DNA of 64,000 nucleotides from Pseudomonas tritici (lineage in GTDB: Bacteria; Pseudomonadota; Gammaproteobacteria; Pseudomonadales; Pseudomonadaceae): assembly GCF_014268275.3 (NCBI RefSeq), contig NZ_CP077084.1:3410001-3474000 (forward strand), read 5' to 3'. The notes under the pieces were generated by a model, which saw nothing but the letters and a program-made list of their open reading frames with translations, ran no database searches and was not told the origin of the DNA. The position numbers and the translations under genes are program-made. Positions 27,935 through 37,030 of the stretch are shown here, in pieces (positions within the stretch are counted from its first letter, which is position 1; every line of letters starts with the position of its first letter).

Positions 27935-29128
27935 TCATGCCAATGCCTCGAGGGGCAAACACACCCGAAACAAGGCGCCCTCGCCTATCTGGCTCTCGAC
28001 CTCGATAGTGCCGCCATGGGCTGCAACGATCTGCTCGGAAATAAACAGCCCCAGGCCGAGGCCCGCAGCCACTTGGCTGGCAGACACACGCTCGAACTGC
28101 TGGAAAATTCGCTTCTGGTTTTCTTCACTGATACCGATCCCGTGATCACGCACTTCCACGCGAGCTTCGCCGTGTTCGCTGTACACGCGCACCTGCACCG
28201 GGCTTTTGGCGCCGTAGCGCAGTGCGTTGGTCAACAGGTTGGTCACCACCTGTTCGATGCGGAACTCGTCCCAGTTGCCTTCCACGGGGCCGTCGACGAT
28301 CAGTTCCATGGAAGAGCCCGCCGCCGCGACTTGGGGGCCGAAGTTCTCTACCAGGTTGCTCACAAGCTGCGCCAGATCGAAACGCGCCGGGCGGATCGAC
28401 AACTTGCCGGTGCGGATGCGCGACACATCGAGCATGTCTTCGATCAGGCGAATCAGGCTCTGGATCTGGCGCTCGTCGCGGTCGACCATGGCGTGCATCT
28501 TGTCCAGGGTGAATGCGGCGGCGTTATCCCGGGCCAGGTGCATCTTGCGCAGTTGGGTCTCGAGGATCAGGCCATTGAGAGGCGTGCGCACTTCGTGGGC
28601 GACGATTGACATGAAGTCGTCACGCATACGGACCGCCTGCTCCAGCTCGGCCTGCGCGGCCTGCAGGCGCGACAGCAACAGTTCTTGCTCGCGACGGCTG
28701 CGCTCAAGCGCTTCTACCTGAAGCTTCATGGCTTTGCTTTGGCGGTACAGGTCAACGAACACATTGACCTTGCTCTTTACCGCATGGATATCCAGCGGCT
28801 TGTGCAAGAAGTCGACGGCGCCGCTTTCATAGCCCTTGAAGGCGTAATTGAGCTCACGGCCGGCAGCACTGACAAACACAATCGGGATGTTCTTGGTCTT
28901 TTCGGTGCCGCGCATCAATTCGGCCAACTCAAAACCATTCATGCCGGGCATCTGTACATCGAGAATCGCCAGGGCGAACTCGTGCTCCAGCAACAGGGAC
29001 AAGGCCTCGTCAGCGCTCAATGCCTTGAACACCTGCCGGTCCTCGCGCTTGATCAGCGCTTCGAGGGCCAGCAGGTTTTCCGGCAGATCGTCGACGATCA
29101 GCAGTTTGGCCTGCACAGTACTTAACAT
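27935..29128 (-). CDS. Receiver-histidine kinase (REC-HisKA-HATPase)
   Basis: A 397-residue soluble kinase with an N-terminal receiver (Asp57, Lys110), a coiled-coil linker at about 130-168, HisKA with His178 (FMSIVAHEVRTPLNG) and an HATPase domain (DHGIGI, GLGLGLF). The receiver-first layout means it is controlled by phosphate from another kinase, most simply the large hybrid at 30555-34052. Its start overlaps the end of the CheB gene by 7 bases, so the two are co-translated. Confidence 0.9.
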   Translation of the reverse strand: MLSTVQAKLLIVDDLPENLLALEALIKREDRQVFKALSADEALSLLLEHEFALAILDVQMPGMNGFELAELMRGTEKTKNIPIVFVSAAGRELNYAFKGYESGAVDFLHKPLDIHAVKSKVNVFVDLYRQSKAMKLQVEALERSRREQELLLSRLQAAQAELEQAVRMRDDFMSIVAHEVRTPLNGLILETQLRKMHLARDNAAAFTLDKMHAMVDRDERQIQSLIRLIEDMLDVSRIRTGKLSIRPARFDLAQLVSNLVENFGPQVAAAGSSMELIVDGPVEGNWDEFRIEQVVTNLLTNALRYGAKSPVQVRVYSEHGEARVEVRDHGIGISEENQKRIFQQFERVSASQVAAGLGLGLFISEQIVAAHGGTIEVESQIGEGALFRVCLPLEALA

Positions 29129-29727
29129 GGGGAATATTCCAGGGAAGCCAGCAGTGAGCCAATCCGGCTCAACGTTAGAATGTGGTCGGGTGTATGCAGC
29201 GCCAGCGCTGCACGGGGCATGACAGCAATGCGTGCTTCAGTGGGTTCTTGCACCACAGTAGTTCCACCTTGCTGCTTGACGTGGGCCAGGCCCCGGGCGC
29301 CGTCATGGTTGGCGCCGGTCAACAGGATAGCCATCAAGCCTTTGCCGTACGCATCGGCGGCCGATTCAAACAGGAAATCAATTGCCGGCCGCGAGTGGTG
29401 CACACGGTCTTCCTGGCTCAGGGACAGGCTGCGATCCTGCTCCACCGACAGGTGGTAGCCGGGCCCGGCGAAGTACAGGGTGCCGGGCTTGAGCATTTCC
29501 TTGTCACGGGCCTCCACCACTCGCATGGCAACACGCCGGTCGAACACCTCGGCCAATTGGCTGCGGCGTTCATCCGGCAAGTGCAGCACGGTGATGATCG
29601 GCAAGCCGAAATCCGCTGGCAATTCGCTGAACACCGTCAGCAAGGCTTCCACGCCACCGGCAGACGCACCGATGACGATAGCCTCTATGCCCCGGACCGA
29701 TGCCGGGCTGGCAGCCGCTTGATTCAT
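29122..29727 (-). CDS. CheB-type protein-glutamate methylesterase without receiver
   Basis: A 201-residue protein consisting only of the CheB methylesterase domain. The catalytic triad Ser22 (GASAGG), His49 (LHLPDERRS) and Asp142 (GANHDGARG) is present. Classical CheB has an extra N-terminal receiver, which is missing here, so activity is not switched in cis by phosphorylation. It overlaps the CheR gene by four bases and the receiver-kinase gene by seven. There is no chemoreceptor, CheA or CheW gene nearby, so the target is unknown. Confidence 0.87.
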   Translation of the reverse strand: MNQAAASPASVRGIEAIVIGASAGGVEALLTVFSELPADFGLPIITVLHLPDERRSQLAEVFDRRVAMRVVEARDKEMLKPGTLYFAGPGYHLSVEQDRSLSLSQEDRVHHSRPAIDFLFESAADAYGKGLMAILLTGANHDGARGLAHVKQQGGTTVVQEPTEARIAVMPRAALALHTPDHILTLSRIGSLLASLEYSPC

Positions 29728-30554
29728 AGTTTTCGGTAGATCCGTTCCTGTTTGACCAAGGGTTCAAACTGTTTGCCGTACGCGGAGAAATCCAAGGTTT
29801 CCTTGCTGCCCAGCACCAAAAAGCCGCGATGGCACAGCGACTCATGGAACAACCCAAACGCGCGATCTTGCAATTTTTTATTGAAATAAATCAACACGTT
29901 ACGACACGAAATTAATTGAGTTTCTGAAAACACACTGTCAGTCGCCAGGCTGTGGTCGGCGAACGTGACATTCTCGCGCAGCGTCTTATCGAAGATCGCG
30001 TACTCGTAGGCTGCCGTGTAGTAGTCGGCAAATGAGCGTTGCCCGCCCGCCTGCTGATAGTTGGCCGTGTAGGCCCGTACGTTTTCCAGGGAAAAGATGC
30101 CTTGCTTGGCCTTCTCCAACGACGCCGGGTTGATATCCGTGGCGTAGATGATCGTACGCTCCAGCAAGCCCTCTTCACGCAGCAGGATGGCCATGGAGTA
30201 CACCTCCTCGCCCGTGCTGCAGCCGGCGATCCAGATCTTGATCGACGGGTAGGTCTTGAGCAACGGCACCACTTCCTGGCGGATCGCCAGGAAGTGCGAC
30301 GGGTCACGAAACATCTCGCTCACCGGGATCGTCAGAAATTGCAGCAACTGCATGAACGCCGCCGGGTCGTGCAGCACACGCTCCTGCAAGGCGGAAATGG
30401 TCGCACAGTCGAACTGGCGCAACGCATGGGCCACGCGGCGCTTGACGGACGCACCGGAGTAGTCGCGAAAGTCGTAGCTGTACTTGAGGTAAATCGCCTC
30501 AATCAACAGGCGCAACTCAATGTCACTGCTTGTTTCCAAAAAACGTCGCTCCAC
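29724..30554 (-). CDS. CheR-type protein-glutamate methyltransferase
   Basis: A 276-residue SAM-dependent methyltransferase of the CheR family: N-terminal helical domain (DFRDYSGASVKRRVAHALRQ), SAM-binding motif WIAGCSTGEEVYS from about residue 108, and later LISCRNVLIYFNKKLQ. It starts with GTG directly after the stop codon of the hybrid kinase gene and overlaps the CheB gene, so the three are one transcript. It probably methylates the kinase's coiled-coil region or a distant chemoreceptor; this is inference. Confidence 0.88.
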   Translation of the reverse strand: MERRFLETSSDIELRLLIEAIYLKYSYDFRDYSGASVKRRVAHALRQFDCATISALQERVLHDPAAFMQLLQFLTIPVSEMFRDPSHFLAIRQEVVPLLKTYPSIKIWIAGCSTGEEVYSMAILLREEGLLERTIIYATDINPASLEKAKQGIFSLENVRAYTANYQQAGGQRSFADYYTAAYEYAIFDKTLRENVTFADHSLATDSVFSETQLISCRNVLIYFNKKLQDRAFGLFHESLCHRGFLVLGSKETLDFSAYGKQFEPLVKQERIYRKL

Positions 30555-33500
30555 TTAAATGCGTTCTATCTTCGGTAGCCACACGCGAATCAAAGAAAAC
30601 AGGCGGTCCAGGTCAATCGGCTTGGCCAGGTAATCATTGGAGCCGGCGGCCAGGCAGCGTTCCTGATCGTCCTTCATCGCTTTGGCCGTGACTGCGATGA
30701 TCGGCAACTTCTTCCAGCGCGGGTCCTGGCGGATCAAGGCGGTAGCCTCGTAACCGTCCATTTCCGGCATCATCACGTCCATCAACACCAGATCGATATC
30801 CTCGACCTCGTTGAGTTTGTCGATGGCTTCACGGCCATTGCGCCCAATGACCACCACGGCGCCTTTGTGCTCCAGGGCGCTGGTCAGGGCGAAGATGTTG
30901 CGCACATCGTCGTCCACCAACAGGATCTTGCGCCCCTCGAAGACCTTGTCGCGGCTGCGCGCAGTCTTGAGCATCTTTTGACGATCATGGGACAGCTGGG
31001 ACTCGACTTTGTGCAGAAAGAGTGTGACCTCATCCAGCAGGCGTTCCGGTGAACGCGCGCCCTTGATGATGATCGAGCGCGAATACTTGCGCAGTTCGGC
31101 CTCTTCGTCGCGGGTCAGGTTGCGCCCGGTGTAGACGATCACCGGCGGGAACGAGCAGATGTCCTCAGTGGCCATGCGCTTGAGCAGCTCGTTACCGAGC
31201 ATGTCGGGCAGCTTGAGGTCGATGATCATACAGTCGTAGACATGGTTGCGCAGCAGGTCGAGGGCTTCCTGGGCGAAGCCAACGGCGGTGATCTCGATGT
31301 CATCGTCGCCGATCAGGCGGGCAATGCTGTCGCGCTGCAGGTCATCGTCTTCCACCAGCAGTACGCGCTTGACCTTCTGGGTCAGCTTGGCTTCCAGGCG
31401 TGCAAAGACGTCCTTGAGCTCTTCGCGGGTGGTGGGCTTGACCGCATAACCAATGGCGCCCATGTGCATGGCCGCCTCGACACGGTCTTCCACGGAAATC
31501 ACATGCACCGGGATATGGCGGGTGTTGGCGTGTTCTTTCAGGCGTTGCAGCACGGTCAGCCCGGAGTGGTCCGGCAGGCGCATATCCAGCAGGATCGCGT
31601 CAGGGATGTACTCTTCGGCCAGGCTGTAGCCTTCGTCTGCGCCATGGGCCACCAGGCAGTTATAGCCGAGCTCGTGGGCCAGGTCGAACAGGATGCGGGC
31701 GAAATTCGGCTCGTCTTCCACCACCAGGATGCAGCGCGTGGTGAAGGGGGCCTTGTCGCGGTCGTCGGCGAAACGCGGGATCTGCTTGGCATCGGCTACC
31801 GGCAGCGGTGTTACCTTGACCGGCATTGGCGCAGGCACCACGACTGCTTGGCGTGGTTGTTCGACCGGTGCCGCGTCTGCTTCGCGCTCTACATACTGCT
31901 CCGGCAATACCAGGGTAAAGACACTGCCCTTGCCTGGCTCGCTGGTCACACTGATGTAACCGCCCAGCAGGGTGGCCAGGTCGCGGGAAATAGACAGCCC
32001 GAGGCCGGTGCCGCCATAACGGCGGTTGGTGGTGCCGTCGGCCTGCCGGAAGGCTTCGAAGATGCTTTCCTGGTGGTCCGGGGCGATACCGATGCCGGAA
32101 TCGCGCACCGTGAAGGCAATGCCTTCCCCGGGTGCACGGGACACCGACAGGCTGACCTCGCCTTGCTCGGTAAACTTGAGCGCGTTGGACAGCAGGTTTT
32201 TCAGGATCTGCTCCAGGCGCTGGCGGTCGGTAAACAGCAGGGTCGGCGTACCTTCCTGCACGTCCACCTGGAAACCCAGCTTACGATCGGCCGCCAGCGG
32301 CTCGAACATCCCGCGCAGGCCGTCTACAAGGCGCGCCACGCTGGAGGTTTCCGGGCGCACTTCCAGCTTGCCGGCTTCGACCTTGGAGATGTCGAGGATG
32401 TCGTTGATCAGGTTGAGCAAGTCATTGCCGGCGGAATAGATCGACTCGGCAAACTTGACCTGCTCAGCGCTGAGGTTTTCCTGGGGGTTCTCGGCCAGCA
32501 ACTTGGCCAGGATCAGCGAGCTGTTCAGCGGTGTGCGCAGCTCGTGGGACATGTTGGCGAGGAATTCAGACTTGTACTTGCTGGAGCGCTGCAGCTCTTC
32601 GGCGCGATCTTCCAGTGCGAGCTGGGCCTGGTTGAGCTCGATATTCTTGCGGTCCATGGCGTCGCGCTGCTCGGCGAGGGTCTCGGTTTGCTCGGCCAGT
32701 TGCTCGTTGGTCTGCTCCAGCTCAGCCTGCTGGGTTTCCAGGTGGGCCTGGGACTCTTTGAGGATGCGTGACTGTTCTTCCAGCTCTTCGTTGGCGGTCT
32801 TGAGCTCTTCCTGTTGCACTTGCAGCTCTTCGTTGAGCTGCTGGGTCTCGGCCAGCACTTCCTGCAGGCGTTGACGATACCGAGCGGCCTCGATGGAGGT
32901 GCCGATATTGCTGGAGATCAGCTCCAGCAGCTCGACGTCACGCTCTTCCAGTGGGCGCAGGAAACCCAGCTCAATCACCCCATTGACCCGCTCGTCATTG
33001 TTGGTCGGCACCACCAGTACGCTACGGGCAGCGCCTTCACCCAGGCCAGAACTGACTTTGAAATAATCCACTGGCACGTCGTCCAGGCGAATCAGCCGAT
33101 CCAGATGGGCTGCCTGCCCAACGATGCCTTCGTCGCTGTAGATGGCCTGCTCCCGTTGCTCTTGCTCGCGGGAGAAACCGTAGGTGGCCACGCGCTTGAG
33201 GCCGCCGTGTTCTTCGCGCACGTACAGCGCGCCAACGACCGAGCCCATGTACTGGGCAAAGAATTGCAGGATATTGCGGCCGAGCATGTTCAAGGTGAGT
33301 TGGCCGAGGACCTGTTCAGCCAGTTCGGTCTGGCCATTGCGCAGCCAGGCTTGCCGTTCCAAGCGTCGCGCGATCTTCTGTTGTGACGCGAGGTTTTCGC
33401 TGTAACTGTCTGATAATGAAACAAGATTCTTACGGCCGATATAAGCCAGGAAACCGCTTAACCCCAACACAAATGCCAAGTACAAGGTGACACTGATCAC

Positions 33501-34052
33501 CGTTGTGCGGGTGACCTCTTCATTGCGGGCGATGCGGAACTGCTGCTCCATCGCCACCGCGTCGTCATATTCCTTGCGGATTTCGTCAGTCAGGCGCTTG
33601 CCGCGGCCGGCCTTGACCGCATCGCGGTAGTCGCCGCTCGTGCGCTGCAGATCAATCATCGACTGGGCATAGTTGTTCCACTCGGCCTGCAATGCTTCCA
33701 GGCGTTTGAGGCGGTCCACCTGCTGCGGATTGTCCGCCACCAGCTCCTGCAAATTGCGCAGGTCGGCGATGATTCGCGGCTTGGCCACTTCGTAGGGGTC
33801 GAGGAAATGCTCGTCACCGGTGATCAGGAAGCCGCGCATGCCGGTTTCCAGGTCCACCGTCAGCTTGGACGATTCATTCAGGTTATTGATAACCCGATCG
33901 GTGTGTTCCACCCACTGGATTACCGACAACAGGTAGGTGATCAGCACGACGAAAAACACTGCACTGAGCACACCCACACTCAGGGGCAGTGCAACGTTTC
34001 GGCTCAGGAGGTTACGAAAGCTCTTTTCATCGACGGACGACGCGGGAGTCAT
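30555..34052 (-). CDS. Large hybrid histidine kinase: CHASE3-GAF-HisKA-HATPase-REC-REC-REC
   Basis: A 1165-residue membrane kinase. Order: TM about 22-45, periplasmic CHASE3 sensor about 46-180 (DLETGMRGFLITGDEHFLDPY), TM about 184-204, GAF about 240-390, long coiled coil about 395-495, HisKA with His503 (MSHELRTPLN), HATPase about 605-725, then three receivers with phosphate sites in LLDMRLPD, IIDLKLPD and LMDVMMPE. The ATG at 34052 has AAGG upstream and places the first TM correctly. It heads the leftward operon kinase-CheR-CheB-receiver/kinase-receiver. Confidence 0.92.
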   Translation of the reverse strand: MTPASSVDEKSFRNLLSRNVALPLSVGVLSAVFFVVLITYLLSVIQWVEHTDRVINNLNESSKLTVDLETGMRGFLITGDEHFLDPYEVAKPRIIADLRNLQELVADNPQQVDRLKRLEALQAEWNNYAQSMIDLQRTSGDYRDAVKAGRGKRLTDEIRKEYDDAVAMEQQFRIARNEEVTRTTVISVTLYLAFVLGLSGFLAYIGRKNLVSLSDSYSENLASQQKIARRLERQAWLRNGQTELAEQVLGQLTLNMLGRNILQFFAQYMGSVVGALYVREEHGGLKRVATYGFSREQEQREQAIYSDEGIVGQAAHLDRLIRLDDVPVDYFKVSSGLGEGAARSVLVVPTNNDERVNGVIELGFLRPLEERDVELLELISSNIGTSIEAARYRQRLQEVLAETQQLNEELQVQQEELKTANEELEEQSRILKESQAHLETQQAELEQTNEQLAEQTETLAEQRDAMDRKNIELNQAQLALEDRAEELQRSSKYKSEFLANMSHELRTPLNSSLILAKLLAENPQENLSAEQVKFAESIYSAGNDLLNLINDILDISKVEAGKLEVRPETSSVARLVDGLRGMFEPLAADRKLGFQVDVQEGTPTLLFTDRQRLEQILKNLLSNALKFTEQGEVSLSVSRAPGEGIAFTVRDSGIGIAPDHQESIFEAFRQADGTTNRRYGGTGLGLSISRDLATLLGGYISVTSEPGKGSVFTLVLPEQYVEREADAAPVEQPRQAVVVPAPMPVKVTPLPVADAKQIPRFADDRDKAPFTTRCILVVEDEPNFARILFDLAHELGYNCLVAHGADEGYSLAEEYIPDAILLDMRLPDHSGLTVLQRLKEHANTRHIPVHVISVEDRVEAAMHMGAIGYAVKPTTREELKDVFARLEAKLTQKVKRVLLVEDDDLQRDSIARLIGDDDIEITAVGFAQEALDLLRNHVYDCMIIDLKLPDMLGNELLKRMATEDICSFPPVIVYTGRNLTRDEEAELRKYSRSIIIKGARSPERLLDEVTLFLHKVESQLSHDRQKMLKTARSRDKVFEGRKILLVDDDVRNIFALTSALEHKGAVVVIGRNGREAIDKLNEVEDIDLVLMDVMMPEMDGYEATALIRQDPRWKKLPIIAVTAKAMKDDQERCLAAGSNDYLAKPIDLDRLFSLIRVWLPKIERI

Positions 34053-34290
34053 GGAAATGCCTTGGCCAAAGGTGGAAAAACCGGGAGTTTGCCGCAAAGT
34101 GGCGGGCAAGACTATTTTTCTAGAACGGTTTTGTACAGATTCCTGCGAAGGAACCCGCTATTCTCTCTCGTCTTTTCTATCGCATTGTTTTTACGGCCAG
34201 CGGGAACTTGTCATGAGTGCCCGCTTACTCAAGGAAGAGGCCTGTCAGAACGGCCGCGTGTAAACCCTTGCCTTTTTTGGGAATTCGATT

Positions 34291-34656
34291 ATGTCTGCAG
34301 TCACCTCCACCATCCTTGTCGTCGAAGACGATGCCATCGTGCGCATGCTCATCGTCGATGTCTTGGAGGAGCTGGAATTCAGTGTGGTAGAGGCGGCCGA
34401 CGCCGAGGAGGCGCTGGCTCTGGTGCAAAACACCGACCAGGTGATCGACCTGCTGATGACCGACGTCGGCCTGCCTGACATGGACGGCAAGCAACTGGCG
34501 ATCAAGGTCCGCGAACTACGCCCTGCCCTGCCAATCCTGTTCGCCAGCGGCTATGCCGAGAATATCGACGTGTCTGCCGGCATGCAGGTCATCGCCAAGC
34601 CGTTTTCCATTGATCAACTGCGCGACAAAGTCAAATCGATGTTGCCTGCGCTGTAA
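34291..34656 (+). CDS. Single-domain response regulator
   Basis: A 121-residue stand-alone receiver: acid pocket VEDD at 11-14, acceptor Asp58 (LMTDVGLPDMDG), Lys in IAKPF near the end. It is divergent from the large hybrid kinase gene (238 bases apart) and followed by a clear terminator. It most resembles the C-terminal receiver of the hybrid kinase at 25030 (ISDVGLPGMNG), so it may share its phosphodonor. No DNA-binding domain. Confidence 0.9.
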   Translation: MSAVTSTILVVEDDAIVRMLIVDVLEELEFSVVEAADAEEALALVQNTDQVIDLLMTDVGLPDMDGKQLAIKVRELRPALPILFASGYAENIDVSAGMQVIAKPFSIDQLRDKVKSMLPAL

Positions 34657-34673
34657 TCCCGGCTTGTCTTCAG

Positions 34674-34698
34674 TGCCGCCTGCATGGGCGGCATTTTT
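34674..34698 (+). terminator. Rho-independent terminator
   Basis: TGCCGCC (34674-34680) pairs with GGCGGCA (34687-34693) across a 6-base loop and is followed by T5. It ends the single-receiver transcript 18 bases after the stop codon. Confidence 0.85.
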
Positions 34699-34812
34699 GC
34701 GTCAGATGTTCAGAGATTAACGTGACCTTCGACCAATAAAACCGGAAACTCAGCGCTTCCCCGCGCCACCCCTACTCATTCTTCAAAACGCACTCACGAA
34801 GGACGCAACAAC

Positions 34813-36213
34813 ATGATTGGAAAACCGACGCGCCTGCTGTTGGCGAGCCTCTCGATACTCATGAGCACCGGCGCCTGGGCTGACTTCACGGCAACACCGA
34901 GTGAGGCCCGGGCGATTGCCAAAGAAGCCTACCTGTATGGCTACCCGGTGGTGGAGATGTACAAGACGCTCTATACGCAGGCCGTTGATCAAGGCGGCGC
35001 CAACTTCAAGGCGCCGATCAATCGGCTGGGGCATTCCGCCCAAGTGCTCAGCCCGAAAGACACCACGCAGGCCAAGGCGAACCCTGACACGCCCTATTCC
35101 TTCGTCTGGATGGACCTGCGCAGGGAGCCGATGGTGCTGACGTTGCCCGGGATTGAGGACGATCGCTATTACTCGGTGCAGTTGATCGACCTTTATAGCC
35201 AGAACATTGCGTACCTGGGCACTCGCAGTACCGGCAACCATGGCGGCCACTACATGGTCGCGGGTCCTGATTGGAAGGGCCAGCAGCCTGTGGATGTGGA
35301 CCGGGTGATCTACAGCGAAAGCAACTTGGTCTACGCACTCTACCGCACGCAGTTGTTTGATGAAAAAGACCTGAACAAGGTCAAGCAGATCCAGAACGGC
35401 TACAAGGTGCAGCCGCTGAGCGGCTATGTGAAGCAAGCCGCACCGGCCAAGGTGGCAAAGATCGAGTGGCCCAAGCCCACGGCGGCGATGACAGACAGCC
35501 CGCAACTGTTTCGCTACCTGAACTTTATGCTGGCCTACGCCAAGCCTCAGGACAGCGAGAAAGACCTGCTGGCCCGCTTTGCCACCATCGGCATCGCGCC
35601 TGGCGCGCCCTTCAAGGTCAGCCAGCTCAGCGCGGAACAGCGCAAAGCCCTGGAACAAGGCATAGCAGATGGCAAAGCCGAGTTTGCAGCCTTCAAGAAA
35701 GACAAGCTCGACACCCTTCAGGTCACCAGTGGCGAACTGCATGGCAGCCGTGATCGCCTGAAAAACAACTACCTGTACCGCTACGCCGGCGCTATCCAGC
35801 GTTTGTTCGGCAATTCGGCCGAAGAAGTCAGCTACATGACTTACGCCGTCGACAGCGAAGGCAAACCGGCCAATGGTGCGCGTCATAGCTACACCGTTCA
35901 CTTTGCCAAAGACCAACTGCCACCGGCCGATGCATTCTGGTCGCTGACCATGTATGAAGCCAAGACCGGGCAACTGGTGCCCAACCACAAGAAACGCTAC
36001 CTGATCAATTCACGGATGCTGCCCAACCTCAAGCGCGACGCCGACGGCGGCGTGACCCTGGCGCTGCAACACCACGAGCCGCCGAAGGCAGAACAGAGCA
36101 ATTGGCTGCCCGCGCCGCCCGCGCCCTTCTACGCGGTACTGCGCATGTACCTGCCCAAGCCGGAAGCAGTTAATGGCCAATGGAAGCTGCCACCCCTGAC
36201 ACCCCAGAAGTAG
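34813..36213 (+). CDS. DUF1254/DUF1214 domain secreted protein
   Basis: A 466-residue protein with a signal peptide (residues 1-23, cleavage after GAWA). The N-terminal half carries the DUF1254 pattern (AYLYGYPVVEMYKTLY, NPDTPYSFVWMDLR) and the C-terminal half the DUF1214 pattern (HSYTVHFAKDQLPPADAFWSLTMYE, LINSRMLPNLKRDADGG). It is periplasmic; the function of this two-domain family is not established. It stands alone, convergent with a DUF3313 lipoprotein gene. Confidence 0.88.
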   Translation: MIGKPTRLLLASLSILMSTGAWADFTATPSEARAIAKEAYLYGYPVVEMYKTLYTQAVDQGGANFKAPINRLGHSAQVLSPKDTTQAKANPDTPYSFVWMDLRREPMVLTLPGIEDDRYYSVQLIDLYSQNIAYLGTRSTGNHGGHYMVAGPDWKGQQPVDVDRVIYSESNLVYALYRTQLFDEKDLNKVKQIQNGYKVQPLSGYVKQAAPAKVAKIEWPKPTAAMTDSPQLFRYLNFMLAYAKPQDSEKDLLARFATIGIAPGAPFKVSQLSAEQRKALEQGIADGKAEFAAFKKDKLDTLQVTSGELHGSRDRLKNNYLYRYAGAIQRLFGNSAEEVSYMTYAVDSEGKPANGARHSYTVHFAKDQLPPADAFWSLTMYEAKTGQLVPNHKKRYLINSRMLPNLKRDADGGVTLALQHHEPPKAEQSNWLPAPPAPFYAVLRMYLPKPEAVNGQWKLPPLTPQK

Positions 36214-36219
36214 CAGCGA

Positions 36220-36254
36220 CTGGCCGGCAGTTGTGACAACAACGAGCCGGCCAG
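36220..36254. terminator. Inverted repeat between convergent genes
   Basis: CTGGCCGGC (36220-36228) pairs with GCCGGCCAG (36246-36254); the loop contains a smaller GTTGT/ACAAC pair. It lies between convergent stop codons and has no T run, so it is a probable but unproven bidirectional transcript end. Confidence 0.55.
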
Positions 36255-36268
36255 GATGGGGTTGAGGT

Positions 36269-36940
36269 TCAGTGCTTTTTCAGCTTCACATAGGACTGGT
36301 GCAGGTCCGACGCCCAGCCGTCGATAACGCCTTTCACATCGCTGGACTGCATCACTTGGGAATCATTGGCCAACGGCTTGCCGGTGCCTTTGCGTACCAC
36401 TTGGGCGAGTACCTTGCCATTGGCGCCGTCGAGAAACTGCGCTTCGGTGCCCAGGGTGGTTTCCTGGTCACGGATGCCGGTACCGGTACTGACCGCCGCC
36501 GCCACCAGGGCGACCGGAATAAACTCATAGGGCTTGAGGCCTTCGGTCTTGCTGCCGACCGCCGTAATCGCCGCGCGCACCACAATGACGCCTGGGCCTG
36601 GGCCATTGGCCAGGGGCAACGACTTGGCCAGTTCACGCTTGAGCGCTTGGTTGAAATAATCGTTGATGCCACGCAGGGTGCTGTCCGGAATCTTGGCGGT
36701 GGCCTGGGGCTTGGGGTAGAACTGCGTCGGTTCGATGTACACCGCGCTGTAGCGGCTCAAATCCAGTGTTGGGTCGACCCAGCGCATCACTTCGGCGCCC
36801 GAAGGCGACTTGCCTTGCTTCAGTTGGCTGTAGTCCGAGAGAAAACCCGAGTATTCATCGGGTTGCGTAATCTTGCTGGCACAGCCCGCCAGCCCAAGCG
36901 AAGCGACGCACAGCACGGTAACGACTTGCCTTAATTTCAT
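36269..36940 (-). CDS. DUF3313 lipoprotein
   Basis: A 223-residue lipoprotein. The lipobox LAGC ends at Cys20, so the mature protein is lipid-anchored in the periplasm or outer membrane. The body has the DUF3313 pattern (YSGFLSDYSQLKQ, YSAVYIEPTQFYP, VVRAAITAVGSKTEG). The residue after Cys is Ala, which favours outer-membrane sorting. Function unknown; no operon partner. Confidence 0.85.
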   Translation of the reverse strand: MKLRQVVTVLCVASLGLAGCASKITQPDEYSGFLSDYSQLKQGKSPSGAEVMRWVDPTLDLSRYSAVYIEPTQFYPKPQATAKIPDSTLRGINDYFNQALKRELAKSLPLANGPGPGVIVVRAAITAVGSKTEGLKPYEFIPVALVAAAVSTGTGIRDQETTLGTEAQFLDGANGKVLAQVVRKGTGKPLANDSQVMQSSDVKGVIDGWASDLHQSYVKLKKH

Positions 36941-37030
36941 CTTTTGAACTCCCTGGCGGTCGGCGTTGGAACATTGAGCTGTAGGTATAGCTAATCCTGG
37001 GCAAATAGCCCTGCTCCAACCACCTGCCGT

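Noticed and set aside
28222..28721. Overlapping plus-strand frames opposite the receiver-kinase gene
   Set aside because: Ser/Arg-rich shadow frames of an intact kinase.
31242..32771. Long open frame (509 codons) on the plus strand inside the large hybrid kinase gene
   Set aside because: It is antisense to a kinase with intact domains, has the Gln/Val/Arg-rich composition of a high-GC shadow frame and no recognisable motif.
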